From Candidatus Omnitrophota bacterium (GTDB taxonomy: Bacteria; Ratteibacteria; UBA8468; B48-G9; DTJG01), in contig JAMWBX010000108.1 of NCBI GenBank assembly GCA_023818725.1, positions 1 through 5,355 of the forward strand: a stretch of DNA of 5,355 nucleotides, given 5' to 3'. The position numbers and the translations under genes were made by a program. Of the stretch, positions 1 to 5,158 are shown one piece after another (position 1 is the first letter of the stretch; every line of letters starts with the position of its first letter). Under the pieces are notes generated by a model. It searched no databases, had not been told where the DNA came from, and saw nothing but the letters and a program-made list of their open reading frames with translations.

Positions 1-15
1 TGGAAGAATCTTCCA
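1..15 (-). terminator. Possible terminator hairpin after the GAF-ANTAR gene, cut by the window edge
   Basis: An inverted repeat, TGGAAG-AAT-CTTCCA, lies 10 bases past the stop codon of the minus-strand regulator gene. It gives a 6-bp stem with a 3-base loop. On the minus strand the T-tract expected of an intrinsic terminator would fall beyond base 1, so it cannot be seen. The symmetry is certain; the terminator role is inferred from position. Confidence 0.35.
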
Positions 16-25
16 GGTTGGTTTA

Positions 26-724
26 TTACTCTTTCTGAATTTCATTTGAAAGGATTATGGCTTCTGCAATATCTCTCATCGGTTTTCTCAGATCCATGCT
101 TTTCTTCTGGATTTTTTTAAATGCCTCTTCTTCTGATAGCCCCTGTTTCATTAAAATCCCTTTTGCGCGCTCGACCAGTTTTCTTGTTTCGAGTTCTTCC
201 TGAATTACTTTAGTCTGCACAAGTAATCTTGCGTGTTCAATAACCACGGCCGCTTGATTTGCTACAGTAATCAGTGTTTCGATCTCACCCTTTGTAAATT
301 TATGCGGACTGGAGGTATAAAGATTCAGAACCCCTATAAGTTTTCCTTTTACAATCAGTGGCACGCTTGCAAGAGAACACAGTCCTTCTTTTCTTGCGAT
401 GTCCTGATGAATGTAGCGAGGGTCATTTTTAACGTCTTCGACAATAATTGGTTTGTTTTCTTTTGCAACAATGCCTGCGATACCTTCGCCAAGTTTAAGG
501 GGTGGTTTCTTTTTATAATCTTCGCTTATCGACTGAGTTGCTTTCAGAATAAGCTGGTTTTTTTCATTAAGAAGCATCAGTGAGCATATTTTAGAATTCA
601 TTACCTCAGCGGTAACAGTAACAATAAGTTTCAATATATCTTCGAGGTACAGGTCCGACGAGATTGCCTGGCTGATTTTTGATAGCGCTTCAATTTGTTT
701 AATATATTTACTTTTATGTGCCAT
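26..724 (-). CDS. GAF-ANTAR domain RNA-binding regulator
   Basis: A cytoplasmic two-domain regulator of 232 residues. A short N-terminal helix (about 8-24) leads into a GAF sensor domain (about 25-165; typical stretches around GEGIAGIVA at 79-87 and the strand pair near 119-136 ending GVLNLY). A helical linker follows, then a C-terminal ANTAR domain (about 177-228) with the diagnostic AKGILM at 187-192, EEEAF at 198-202 and RDIAEA at 217-222. ANTAR domains bind RNA with paired six-base-loop hairpins and usually act as antiterminators. The GAF domain presumably binds a small ligand or senses a chemical state; C47 and C116 are its only cysteines, and the ligand cannot be read from sequence. There is no phosphoacceptor receiver domain, so control is probably by direct sensing. 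The start is supported by AGGGAG at 728-733, three bases upstream. The gene is divergent from the glutamate synthase-like gene, whose leader carries the matching RNA signature. The domain call is firm; the target is inferred. Confidence 0.93.
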   Translation of the reverse strand: MAHKSKYIKQIEALSKISQAISSDLYLEDILKLIVTVTAEVMNSKICSLMLLNEKNQLILKATQSISEDYKKKPPLKLGEGIAGIVAKENKPIIVEDVKNDPRYIHQDIARKEGLCSLASVPLIVKGKLIGVLNLYTSSPHKFTKGEIETLITVANQAAVVIEHARLLVQTKVIQEELETRKLVERAKGILMKQGLSEEEAFKKIQKKSMDLRKPMRDIAEAIILSNEIQKE

Positions 725-742
725 TTTCTCCCTTTGCCAAGA

Positions 743-771
743 ATTATAACATTGAATCTGACATAATTAAA
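743..771 (-). promoter_or_regulatory. Extended -10 promoter of the GAF-ANTAR gene
   Basis: Read on the minus strand, 751-743 spells TGTTATAAT, a perfect TATAAT with the extended TGn element. The -35 position about 17 bases upstream (near 766-771) is weak (TTTAAT), as is common for extended -10 promoters. Predicted transcription starts near 736, giving a leader of only about 12 bases that still contains the ribosome binding site at 728-735. Confidence 0.6.
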
Positions 772-789
772 TTGCTTTTTTAATGGGAT

Positions 790-818
790 TTGACAGACAC
801 AAAATTTTTTTGTAATAT
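790..818 (+). promoter_or_regulatory. Sigma-70-type promoter of the glutamate synthase-like gene
   Basis: A perfect -35 box TTGACA (790-795) is followed after exactly 17 bases by TAATAT (813-818), four of six matches to the -10 consensus. Transcription should start at about 824-825, so the first hairpin of the leader lies at the very 5' end of the RNA and the untranslated leader is about 110 bases long. It stands back to back with the promoter of the divergent regulator. Confidence 0.6.
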
Positions 819-821
819 CAT

Positions 822-857
822 GGGGAGCAATGAGGCTCCTTCCTGACAGAGTTGTCA
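822..857 (+). promoter_or_regulatory. Candidate ANTAR-target dual hairpin in the mRNA leader
   Basis: Two adjacent stem-loops have six-base loops. Hairpin 1 pairs GGAGC (824-828) with GCTCC (835-839), extendable by two G-U pairs to 822 and 841, around the loop AATGAG. Hairpin 2 pairs TGAC (844-847) with GTCA (854-857) around the loop AGAGTT. Both loops have A at position 1 and G at position 4, which is the known signature of RNAs bound by ANTAR proteins such as EutV. An ANTAR regulator is encoded about 100 bases away on the other strand. Caveats: hairpin 2 has only four base pairs and could close further to a four-base loop, the predicted start of transcription falls at the foot of hairpin 1, and no clear intrinsic terminator follows. 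The hairpins are read directly; the function is inferred. Confidence 0.6.
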
Positions 858-919
858 TTCCACCAGAGAAGGTTCATTTCAAGGTCGAAAATCATAATAA
901 TTAAATATCTTTATTATTT

Positions 920-927
920 AAAGGAGG
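920..927 (+). promoter_or_regulatory. Strong ribosome binding site that can be masked by the leader
   Basis: AAAGGAGG lies seven bases before the ATG at 935, a near-perfect Shine-Dalgarno site that fixes this start. AAGGAG (921-926) is fully complementary to CTCCTT (836-841), which is mostly the 3' arm of ANTAR-like hairpin 1. Forming hairpin 1 and masking the ribosome binding site are therefore mutually exclusive. A weak all-A/T hairpin (895-900 with 911-916) sits just upstream. Confidence 0.6.
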
Positions 928-934
928 CTGAAAA

Positions 935-2539
935 ATGAATCTTCAAAGACCGAATGCTAATGAGGCAACAAGCACAAGAAATCGTTCAAGGGATGTTGCT
1001 CCAAACTCTGGAATATGCACCGTCTGTCGAGAGGATTGTACAGGGTTCTGTGAAATTTTTAGAGCCTCTTTCAGGGGCAGAGAGGCAATATATCCAGGTC
1101 CGTTCGGAGAGATAACAGCAGGAAGCGATAAACAATATCCGGTTGACTATTCACACCTCAATGTTATGGGATACGCGCTTGGCGCAAAGGCAATAGATGA
1201 GGCAAATCCTGACAAGGCGATATTTCCGGAAGTTGATACAACTGCTGTTTACGGACACCTGTATCCTGTCAGAATGAAAATGCCCATCTTTACAGGTGCT
1301 CTCGGTTCTACTGATATTGCAAGAAAACACTGGGAAAGTTTTGCGATTGGTGCCGCAATTTCGGGCATTTCCCTTGTCGTGGGGGAAAACGTTTGCGGAA
1401 TAGATCCTGAACTTCAGGTTGACAACAAAGGAAAGGTTCTTGTGTCCCCTGAAATGGAACGCCGGGTAAATATATATAAAAAATGGCAGGAAGATTATGG
1501 AGACATCATAGTTCAACTTAATGTTGAGGATACCCGACTTGGCGTTGCAGAATATGTTGTCGAAAAACTCGGCGTGGAGTCCATAGAACTTAAGTGGGGA
1601 CAGGGAGCCAAATCAATTGGTGGAGAAATCAAGATAAGAGATATTGAAAGAGCAAAGGAACTGCAGAAACGAGGATATATTATTATTCCAAATCCTACAA
1701 ATCCGGCTGTTCAGGAAGCGTTCAAGAAAGGAGGTATCAAGGAATTTGAAAGACATTCGCGGCTTGGATTCATAGATGAAGAAGAATTTGTTAGAACTGT
1801 GGAATATTTAAGGAGAAGCGTAGGAGTGAAAAGGGTCAGCTTGAAAACAGGCGCTTATGGACCAAGGGAACTTGCAATGGCTATTAAATGGTCTTCAACT
1901 GCAAGGGTTGATCTTGTCACGCTTGATGGTTCAGGTGGGGGTACTGGAATGAGTCCATGGCGAATGATGGAAGAATGGGGGATTCCCACATTTTATCTTC
2001 AGTGTCTTGCCTATGAATTTGCTCAAAAACTTGCAAGGAAAAATAAATGGATACCAGATCTTGCCATGGCGGGCGGTTTTTCAACTGAGGACCACATATT
2101 TAAGGTTCTTGCGATGGGAGCACCTTACTTCAAAGCGGTTTGTATGGGCCGGGCTTTGATGATTCCGGGTTTTGTTGGTGATAACATTGAAAAAGCGCTG
2201 ACTGGAAAGGGGAATGGAAGGTGGGAAACATTGCCTGCGACTGTATCCAGATACGGCACAAAACCAGAGGAAATTTTTACAACCTTTGCAATTCTTAAGA
2301 ACAAGTATGGAAAAAAGATTGAAGATATTGCTCTCGGTGCGGTTGCGATATACACATTTATTGATAAACTTAAAACCGGGCTGAGTCAGTTGATGGCAGG
2401 CGCGAGAAGTTTTCGCCTTGATTCTTTGAGTCGTGAGGATCTGGTTTGCCTTACCGAAGAGGCAAGCAGGGTTTCAGGTATTCCTTACATTATGGAGGCT
2501 CAACGGGAAGAGGCGGAAAAAATTCTTGAGGGCCGATAA
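935..2539 (+). CDS. Glutamate synthase-related FMN/Fe-S oxidoreductase
   Basis: A soluble 534-residue protein built on the FMN-binding TIM barrel of the large glutamate synthase subunit (GltB). Recognisable parts are GQGAK (222-226) followed by GG at 229-230, the strand VSLKTGAYG (301-309), the glycine-rich DGSGGGTGMSP (331-341), and AMAGGFST (377-384) leading to LAMGA and CMGRA (392-407), the phosphate-binding end of the barrel. The N-terminus carries four cysteines spaced C28-x2-C31-x3-C35-x3-C39, a likely Fe-S site. The glutaminase domain is absent, and the C-terminal 3Fe-4S cysteine triad of true GltB is missing, with only C403 in that region. It therefore resembles the stand-alone glutamate synthase-like proteins of anaerobes, whose reaction is not established; glutamate formation from ammonia or a partner subunit is possible but unproven. 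The start is fixed by AAAGGAGG at 920-927. Its likely regulator is the divergent GAF-ANTAR protein, acting through the hairpins at 822-857. Confidence 0.88.
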   Translation: MNLQRPNANEATSTRNRSRDVAPNSGICTVCREDCTGFCEIFRASFRGREAIYPGPFGEITAGSDKQYPVDYSHLNVMGYALGAKAIDEANPDKAIFPEVDTTAVYGHLYPVRMKMPIFTGALGSTDIARKHWESFAIGAAISGISLVVGENVCGIDPELQVDNKGKVLVSPEMERRVNIYKKWQEDYGDIIVQLNVEDTRLGVAEYVVEKLGVESIELKWGQGAKSIGGEIKIRDIERAKELQKRGYIIIPNPTNPAVQEAFKKGGIKEFERHSRLGFIDEEEFVRTVEYLRRSVGVKRVSLKTGAYGPRELAMAIKWSSTARVDLVTLDGSGGGTGMSPWRMMEEWGIPTFYLQCLAYEFAQKLARKNKWIPDLAMAGGFSTEDHIFKVLAMGAPYFKAVCMGRALMIPGFVGDNIEKALTGKGNGRWETLPATVSRYGTKPEEIFTTFAILKNKYGKKIEDIALGAVAIYTFIDKLKTGLSQLMAGARSFRLDSLSREDLVCLTEEASRVSGIPYIMEAQREEAEKILEGR

Positions 2540-2550
2540 AAGAGGGTTAT

Positions 2551-2572
2551 GCCCGGCAGCAGGGCGATTTTT
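2551..2572 (+). terminator. Weak candidate terminator after the glutamate synthase-like gene
   Basis: GCCC (2551-2554) pairs with GGGC (2562-2565) around a seven-base loop, followed after two bases by five T residues (2568-2572). It lies 12 bases after the stop codon, a sensible place. The four-base-pair stem and short T-tract make it weak, and the same bases form part of the possible GNAT remnant. Confidence 0.35.
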
Positions 2573-2587
2573 GGAGAAAGCTGGGGT

Positions 2588-2615
2588 TTGAACAGGTTAT
2601 GACTTGTATTATGAT
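2588..2615 (+). promoter_or_regulatory. Candidate promoter for the TM protein/lipoprotein pair
   Basis: TTGAAC (2588-2593), four of six matches to the -35 consensus, is followed after 16 bases by TATGAT (2610-2615), five of six matches to the -10. Transcription would start near 2622, about 46 bases before the ATG at 2668. It lies inside the possible GNAT remnant. Confidence 0.42.
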
Positions 2616-2667
2616 ATTTTTATGGTAACATTACACAGGAAAAGGAACCCCCTAACACGGAGGCTTT

Positions 2668-3339
2668 ATGGGAGCAGAAGAAAGCGTATTTGCGCCGTTG
2701 AGGCAGGTATCCGCAGGTTTCTGGCTTGGGCTTGCAAAACTTCTCGCCGCGCTCTTGACATTTATTATAGGATGGCTTGTTGCAAAATTGATTTATGTAT
2801 TGGTTGTGAAAGGATTGCAGAAGATAAAAATAGACCAGTTTTCAGAAGACTCTGGATTAAAATCATTTCTTGACAAAGGTAAGATAGAAAAGAAAGTATC
2901 AGAACTTATAGGTATAGCTGTTTACTGGATAGTGATACTTGTGGTAATTTTCCTTGCTGTTAATGTTGCAGGGTTGAGTTTGCCGCCTTCAGTGATTGAC
3001 TCAATAATCGGGTTTATCCCGAGATTTATCATTGGGTTGATTGTGTTTATCGTCGCTCTTTTTGCCGGGAAGCTTTTCAGGGGTATTGTCTTTACAGCCG
3101 CCTCAAACGCCGGCATTAGAGAGGCAGAGTTTTTATCAAGGATCACCCAGATTGCTATTGTCGTTTTTGGGGTTGTGATCGCGATTCAAGAATTTAATAT
3201 TGCCGCAGAATTTATCGCGAGCGTTTTCATTATTATTCTTGCCTCAGTTTGTTTTGGCCTTTCTCTTACATTTGCGCTTGGCGCAAAAGACCTCGCAAAG
3301 AACTGGTTAGAGTCAGTATTTCAGAAGAAACCTGAGTGA
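2668..3339 (+). CDS. MscS/CmpX-like transmembrane-helix protein without the channel's cytoplasmic domain
   Basis: An inner-membrane protein of 223 residues with about five hydrophobic segments (about 17-47, 79-101, 111-134, 158-175 and 181-205). Two repeats of a helix-GxxxxGxxxAK/GK type are visible: GFWLGLAKLLAALLTFIIGW running to LVAK (17-40), and GFIPRFIIGLIVFIVALFAG running to KLFRG (115-139). These resemble the TM-helix repeat found at the N-terminus of some mechanosensitive channel family proteins and in CmpX-like proteins. The last segment and the following FALGAKDLAKNWLES (202-216) resemble the pore-lining TM3 of MscS. The protein ends there, so the beta domain and cytoplasmic vestibule of MscS are absent. 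Residues 51-78 form a charged loop. GGAGG at 2659-2663 supports the start. The lipoprotein gene follows after 20 bases, probably in the same transcript. A role in membrane tension or ion flux is a family-level guess. Confidence 0.78.
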   Translation: MGAEESVFAPLRQVSAGFWLGLAKLLAALLTFIIGWLVAKLIYVLVVKGLQKIKIDQFSEDSGLKSFLDKGKIEKKVSELIGIAVYWIVILVVIFLAVNVAGLSLPPSVIDSIIGFIPRFIIGLIVFIVALFAGKLFRGIVFTAASNAGIREAEFLSRITQIAIVVFGVVIAIQEFNIAAEFIASVFIIILASVCFGLSLTFALGAKDLAKNWLESVFQKKPE

Positions 3340-3359
3340 ATTAATTAGATAGGGAGATT

Positions 3360-3803
3360 ATGAGACAGCAAATGTTGTTTGCTGTGCTCGCACTTGTTCT
3401 GTGCGGATGTGCCAGCATCTTTCAGGAAACCCGAACCTATCATGGTCCTGATTTTTTTGTCTGCAATTACTGGATTGATAGAAATCAGGATAAAAAAATA
3501 GAGATAGACGAATGGGAAGGTATTAAAGATTGTTTTCTGGAAAACGAACACATTTCATTTGTTGCCTATTTCAGACAGAAACCTGGTACGCCATTGTCTT
3601 TCAAATTGTTTGCTCCTGACGGCTCCCTTTACAGAGAAAAATCCCTTAAGCAAACCGCAGAGACCACAATCTGGTGTCAGGAGTATGAAGCAAGGGACCT
3701 TATCAATGAAAAAGGTACTGGAATATGGAAGATTGAGTGGTATGCAGGTGGGCAGCTTGTAAACATAACCACGATAAAAATATTGAAATATCCTTCTAAC
3801 TAA
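3360..3803 (+). CDS. Lipoprotein with an EF-hand-type calcium-binding loop
   Basis: A predicted lipoprotein of 147 residues that I cannot assign to a named family. The signal peptide (1-16, hydrophobic 5-15) ends in the lipobox LCGC, with lipid attachment expected at C17. Residues 40-51, DRNQDKKIEIDE, form a canonical 12-position EF-hand loop: D at 1, N at 3, D at 5, I at 8, E at 9 and E at 12; the usual glycine at position 6 is K. A beta-rich C-terminal part (about 65-145), including APDGSLY and GIWKIEWYAGGQLVN, looks like a small immunoglobulin-like sandwich. C35, C58 and C106 may form a disulfide after export. AGGGAG at 3351-3356 supports the start. It follows the TM protein gene by 20 bases, so the two are probably co-transcribed. 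Its stop codon interlocks with that of the convergent gene. Confidence 0.8.
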   Translation: MRQQMLFAVLALVLCGCASIFQETRTYHGPDFFVCNYWIDRNQDKKIEIDEWEGIKDCFLENEHISFVAYFRQKPGTPLSFKLFAPDGSLYREKSLKQTAETTIWCQEYEARDLINEKGTGIWKIEWYAGGQLVNITTIKILKYPSN

Positions 3804-4141
3804 TTTTCTGGCTCAAGTCCAATTTTCCCGGAAGAGGAATCATAAAAATATCTGTAACCCTTTGGTGGCGCTGGTATTTCCTTTGTGTAGTTTTTTTCTA
3901 CAAGTTCCTGAAGAGTTGAAGGATATCTGCCTTCCTGGGCATAGAAAGAATCAATTAATTGTTTCATTGGTAATACTGCATCCATACCCTTTGCCTTTTG
4001 CAGTGTTTTTGACATCACATCTCCATACTGTTCAACTGGATTTCCACTGGTTTCAGGAACATTTTCCGGTTTTTGTTTTTTCCCGCAGGAAGAGCAAAAT
4101 ATTGAAGAAATAAGAAAGACCGCAATAATGAGAATTTTCAT
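3800..4141 (-). CDS. Lipoprotein with a pseudopilin (GspG)-like C-terminal domain
   Basis: A 113-residue exported protein. The N-terminus is a lipoprotein signal peptide (hydrophobic 3-15) with the lipid site most likely at C19 in CSSCG; C16 in the -3 position is unusual. A low-complexity linker (20-40) leads to a domain resembling the soluble head of type II secretion pseudopilins: a helix around 55-70, GRYPSTLQELV (71-81), EIPAPPKGYRYFYD (88-101) and SGKIGL (104-109). Pseudopilins have an N-terminal methylated helix with a prepilin peptidase site; here that is replaced by a lipid anchor, so the protein should sit in a membrane rather than polymerise. The start is supported by GGGAGGA at 4145-4151, and a good promoter lies just upstream. 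No secretion genes are in view, so its role is unknown. Confidence 0.78.
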   Translation of the reverse strand: MKILIIAVFLISSIFCSSCGKKQKPENVPETSGNPVEQYGDVMSKTLQKAKGMDAVLPMKQLIDSFYAQEGRYPSTLQELVEKNYTKEIPAPPKGYRYFYDSSSGKIGLEPEN

Positions 4142-4156
4142 TTATCCTCCCGAACA

Positions 4157-4198
4157 TTGACTTTATTAATTGTTTTGATAACATATTAAACGCATAAT
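4157..4198 (+). promoter_or_regulatory. Candidate promoter(s) for the TIM-barrel/dehydrogenase operon
   Basis: Two options are visible. One is TTGACT (4157-4162), 16 bases, then TAACAT (4179-4184). The other is TTGTTT (4170-4175), 17 bases, then CATAAT (4193-4198). Neither is strong at both boxes. Both overlap the oppositely facing lipoprotein promoter, so the two directions may compete. Confidence 0.35.
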
Positions 4199-4203
4199 GT
4201 CAA
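4175..4203 (-). promoter_or_regulatory. Promoter of the pseudopilin-like lipoprotein gene
   Basis: On the minus strand there is a perfect TTGACA (4203-4198), a 17-base spacer, then TATCAA (4180-4175) preceded by TGT, an extended -10. Transcription should start near 4168, about 27 bases before the ATG. It is among the best promoter matches in the window. Confidence 0.6.
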
Positions 4204-4233
4204 TATTACACTTGTCCTTACAGGAAGCAAAAC

Positions 4234-5148
4234 ATGGATACCGATTTTCGAAAATATTTCAGGGCAGGCATTGTCCATTTTATGGTATTTCCAGACGCAG
4301 CCGATAAAAAATCATTGATTGAAACAATAAAAAAAATTGCTTGCGACGATTATTTTGAGATTATAGAGATAACCTTTATGGAAGACGCAGGTACAAGAAA
4401 TCAGGTCAGAAATTTACTTGAAAGTGCTTGTATTGAGGCATACTTTGGCGCGCAGCCAGTGCTACTTGGTGAAAATCTTAATCTTAACGACGAAGATCAA
4501 TCTGTCAGGGAGAAATCCATAGAGATGATTAAGAAATGCATTGATCAGGCATATGAAATTGGCGCAAAAGGGCTTTCATTTTTAAGTGGCAGGTACAGAC
4601 AGGGGAAAAAACAGTATGCTTTTGATCTCCTTGTTGATTCTACAACCAGCATTTGTGAATACGCCAGGAAAAAAGGTTTAGTGATAGAACTTGAGATTTT
4701 TGATTACGATGTCGACAAAAAATGCTTGATTGGTCCTGCTTTTCTGGCAGCGGATTTTGCAACAGCTATAAGAAAAAATTTTGACAATTTTGGATTGCTT
4801 GTGGACTTGAGTCATTTGCCACTGGTTAAAGAATCGGCTGCTGAAACAATCGGCAGGTTAAAGGAATTTATCACCCATATTCATATTGGAAACTGCTTTA
4901 TTTCAGATAAAAATTCGTCTCTGTACGGCGATAAGCATGTGCCATTTGGAACCCCGGGAAGCGAAAATAATGTGGAACAGCTTGCCGAATTTTTACAGGC
5001 GCTTTTGAATGCTGGAATTTTCGATAGAGAAAGCAGGCTGGTTGTCAGTTTTGAAGTAAAGCCATTGAAAGGCCAGGACCCAGAAGCTGTCATTGCCGGA
5101 TCAAAAAGAGTTCTTAACCAGGCATGGCTGATGGTCAGGCAGTCATAA
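4234..5148 (+). CDS. Xylose isomerase-like TIM-barrel protein (sugar phosphate isomerase/epimerase family)
   Basis: A soluble protein of 304 residues with the fold shared by AP endonuclease family 2, hydroxypyruvate isomerase and many sugar epimerases. The expected metal ligands can be placed at E154 (strand IELEIFD), D191 (LLVDLSH), H217 (HIHIGN) and E274 (VSFEVKP). H194 and H235 (GDKHVPFGTPGS) match other conserved active-site positions; the latter is the usual H-x-PxG loop. All appear intact, so it should be an active metal-dependent enzyme. The substrate is not readable. At 304 residues it is longer than hydroxypyruvate isomerases of about 258. Its partner gene encodes a glyoxylate/hydroxypyruvate reductase-like dehydrogenase, which makes a ketoacid or hydroxypyruvate substrate plausible; myo-inositol or sugar catabolism is an alternative. 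AGGAAG at 4222-4227 supports the start. The next gene follows after 10 bases. Confidence 0.85.
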   Translation: MDTDFRKYFRAGIVHFMVFPDAADKKSLIETIKKIACDDYFEIIEITFMEDAGTRNQVRNLLESACIEAYFGAQPVLLGENLNLNDEDQSVREKSIEMIKKCIDQAYEIGAKGLSFLSGRYRQGKKQYAFDLLVDSTTSICEYARKKGLVIELEIFDYDVDKKCLIGPAFLAADFATAIRKNFDNFGLLVDLSHLPLVKESAAETIGRLKEFITHIHIGNCFISDKNSSLYGDKHVPFGTPGSENNVEQLAEFLQALLNAGIFDRESRLVVSFEVKPLKGQDPEAVIAGSKRVLNQAWLMVRQS

Positions 5149-5158
5149 AGGAGGTTTT

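Larger units (their letters stand above)
2530..2628 (+). pseudogene. Possible remnant of a GNAT acetyltransferase C-terminus
   Basis: Read in the frame 2545-2628, the gap between genes encodes about 27 residues containing FWRKLGFE (2569-2592), followed by a hydrophobic strand and a stop at 2626-2628. This closely matches the conserved last part of GNAT acetyltransferases, where an A-x3-FY-x-KLGFE motif is followed by the final beta strands. The frame is open only back to a stop at 2527-2529, inside the end of the glutamate synthase-like gene, so the catalytic acetyl-CoA-binding region is missing and no start codon is present. It could be the decayed tail of a lost gene or a chance match. The motif is read directly; its origin is inferred. 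Confidence 0.35.

Noticed and set aside
233..583. Plus-strand open frame of 116 codons opposite the GAF domain
   Set aside because: It is composed mainly of F, N and C with no domain signature and lies opposite a clear GAF-coding region.
822..841. The GGAGC/GCTCC palindrome as a DNA operator for a dimeric repressor
   Set aside because: A six-base spacer with the A1/G4 pattern, a second hexaloop hairpin directly after it and the adjacent ANTAR gene fit an RNA element better. An operator role cannot be excluded.
895..916. A/T-only inverted repeat (TAATAA with TTATTA) before the ribosome binding site, considered as the terminator expected in an ANTAR antitermination leader
   Set aside because: The stem has no G-C pair and is not followed by a proper T-tract, so it is unlikely to stop RNA polymerase.
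1151..1516. Antisense open frame of 121 codons inside the glutamate synthase-like gene
   Set aside because: It lies wholly opposite conserved coding sequence, has no family resemblance, and looks like a by-product of codon use.
935..2539. Annotation as the true glutamate synthase large subunit gltB
   Set aside because: There is no N-terminal glutaminase domain and no C-terminal 3Fe-4S cysteine triad, and the protein is about one third of the usual GltB length.
2604..2873. Open frame of 89 codons overlapping the start of the TM protein gene
   Set aside because: Its translation is rich in R and C with no recognisable domain, and most of it is out of frame with the well-supported TM protein gene that has its own ribosome binding site.
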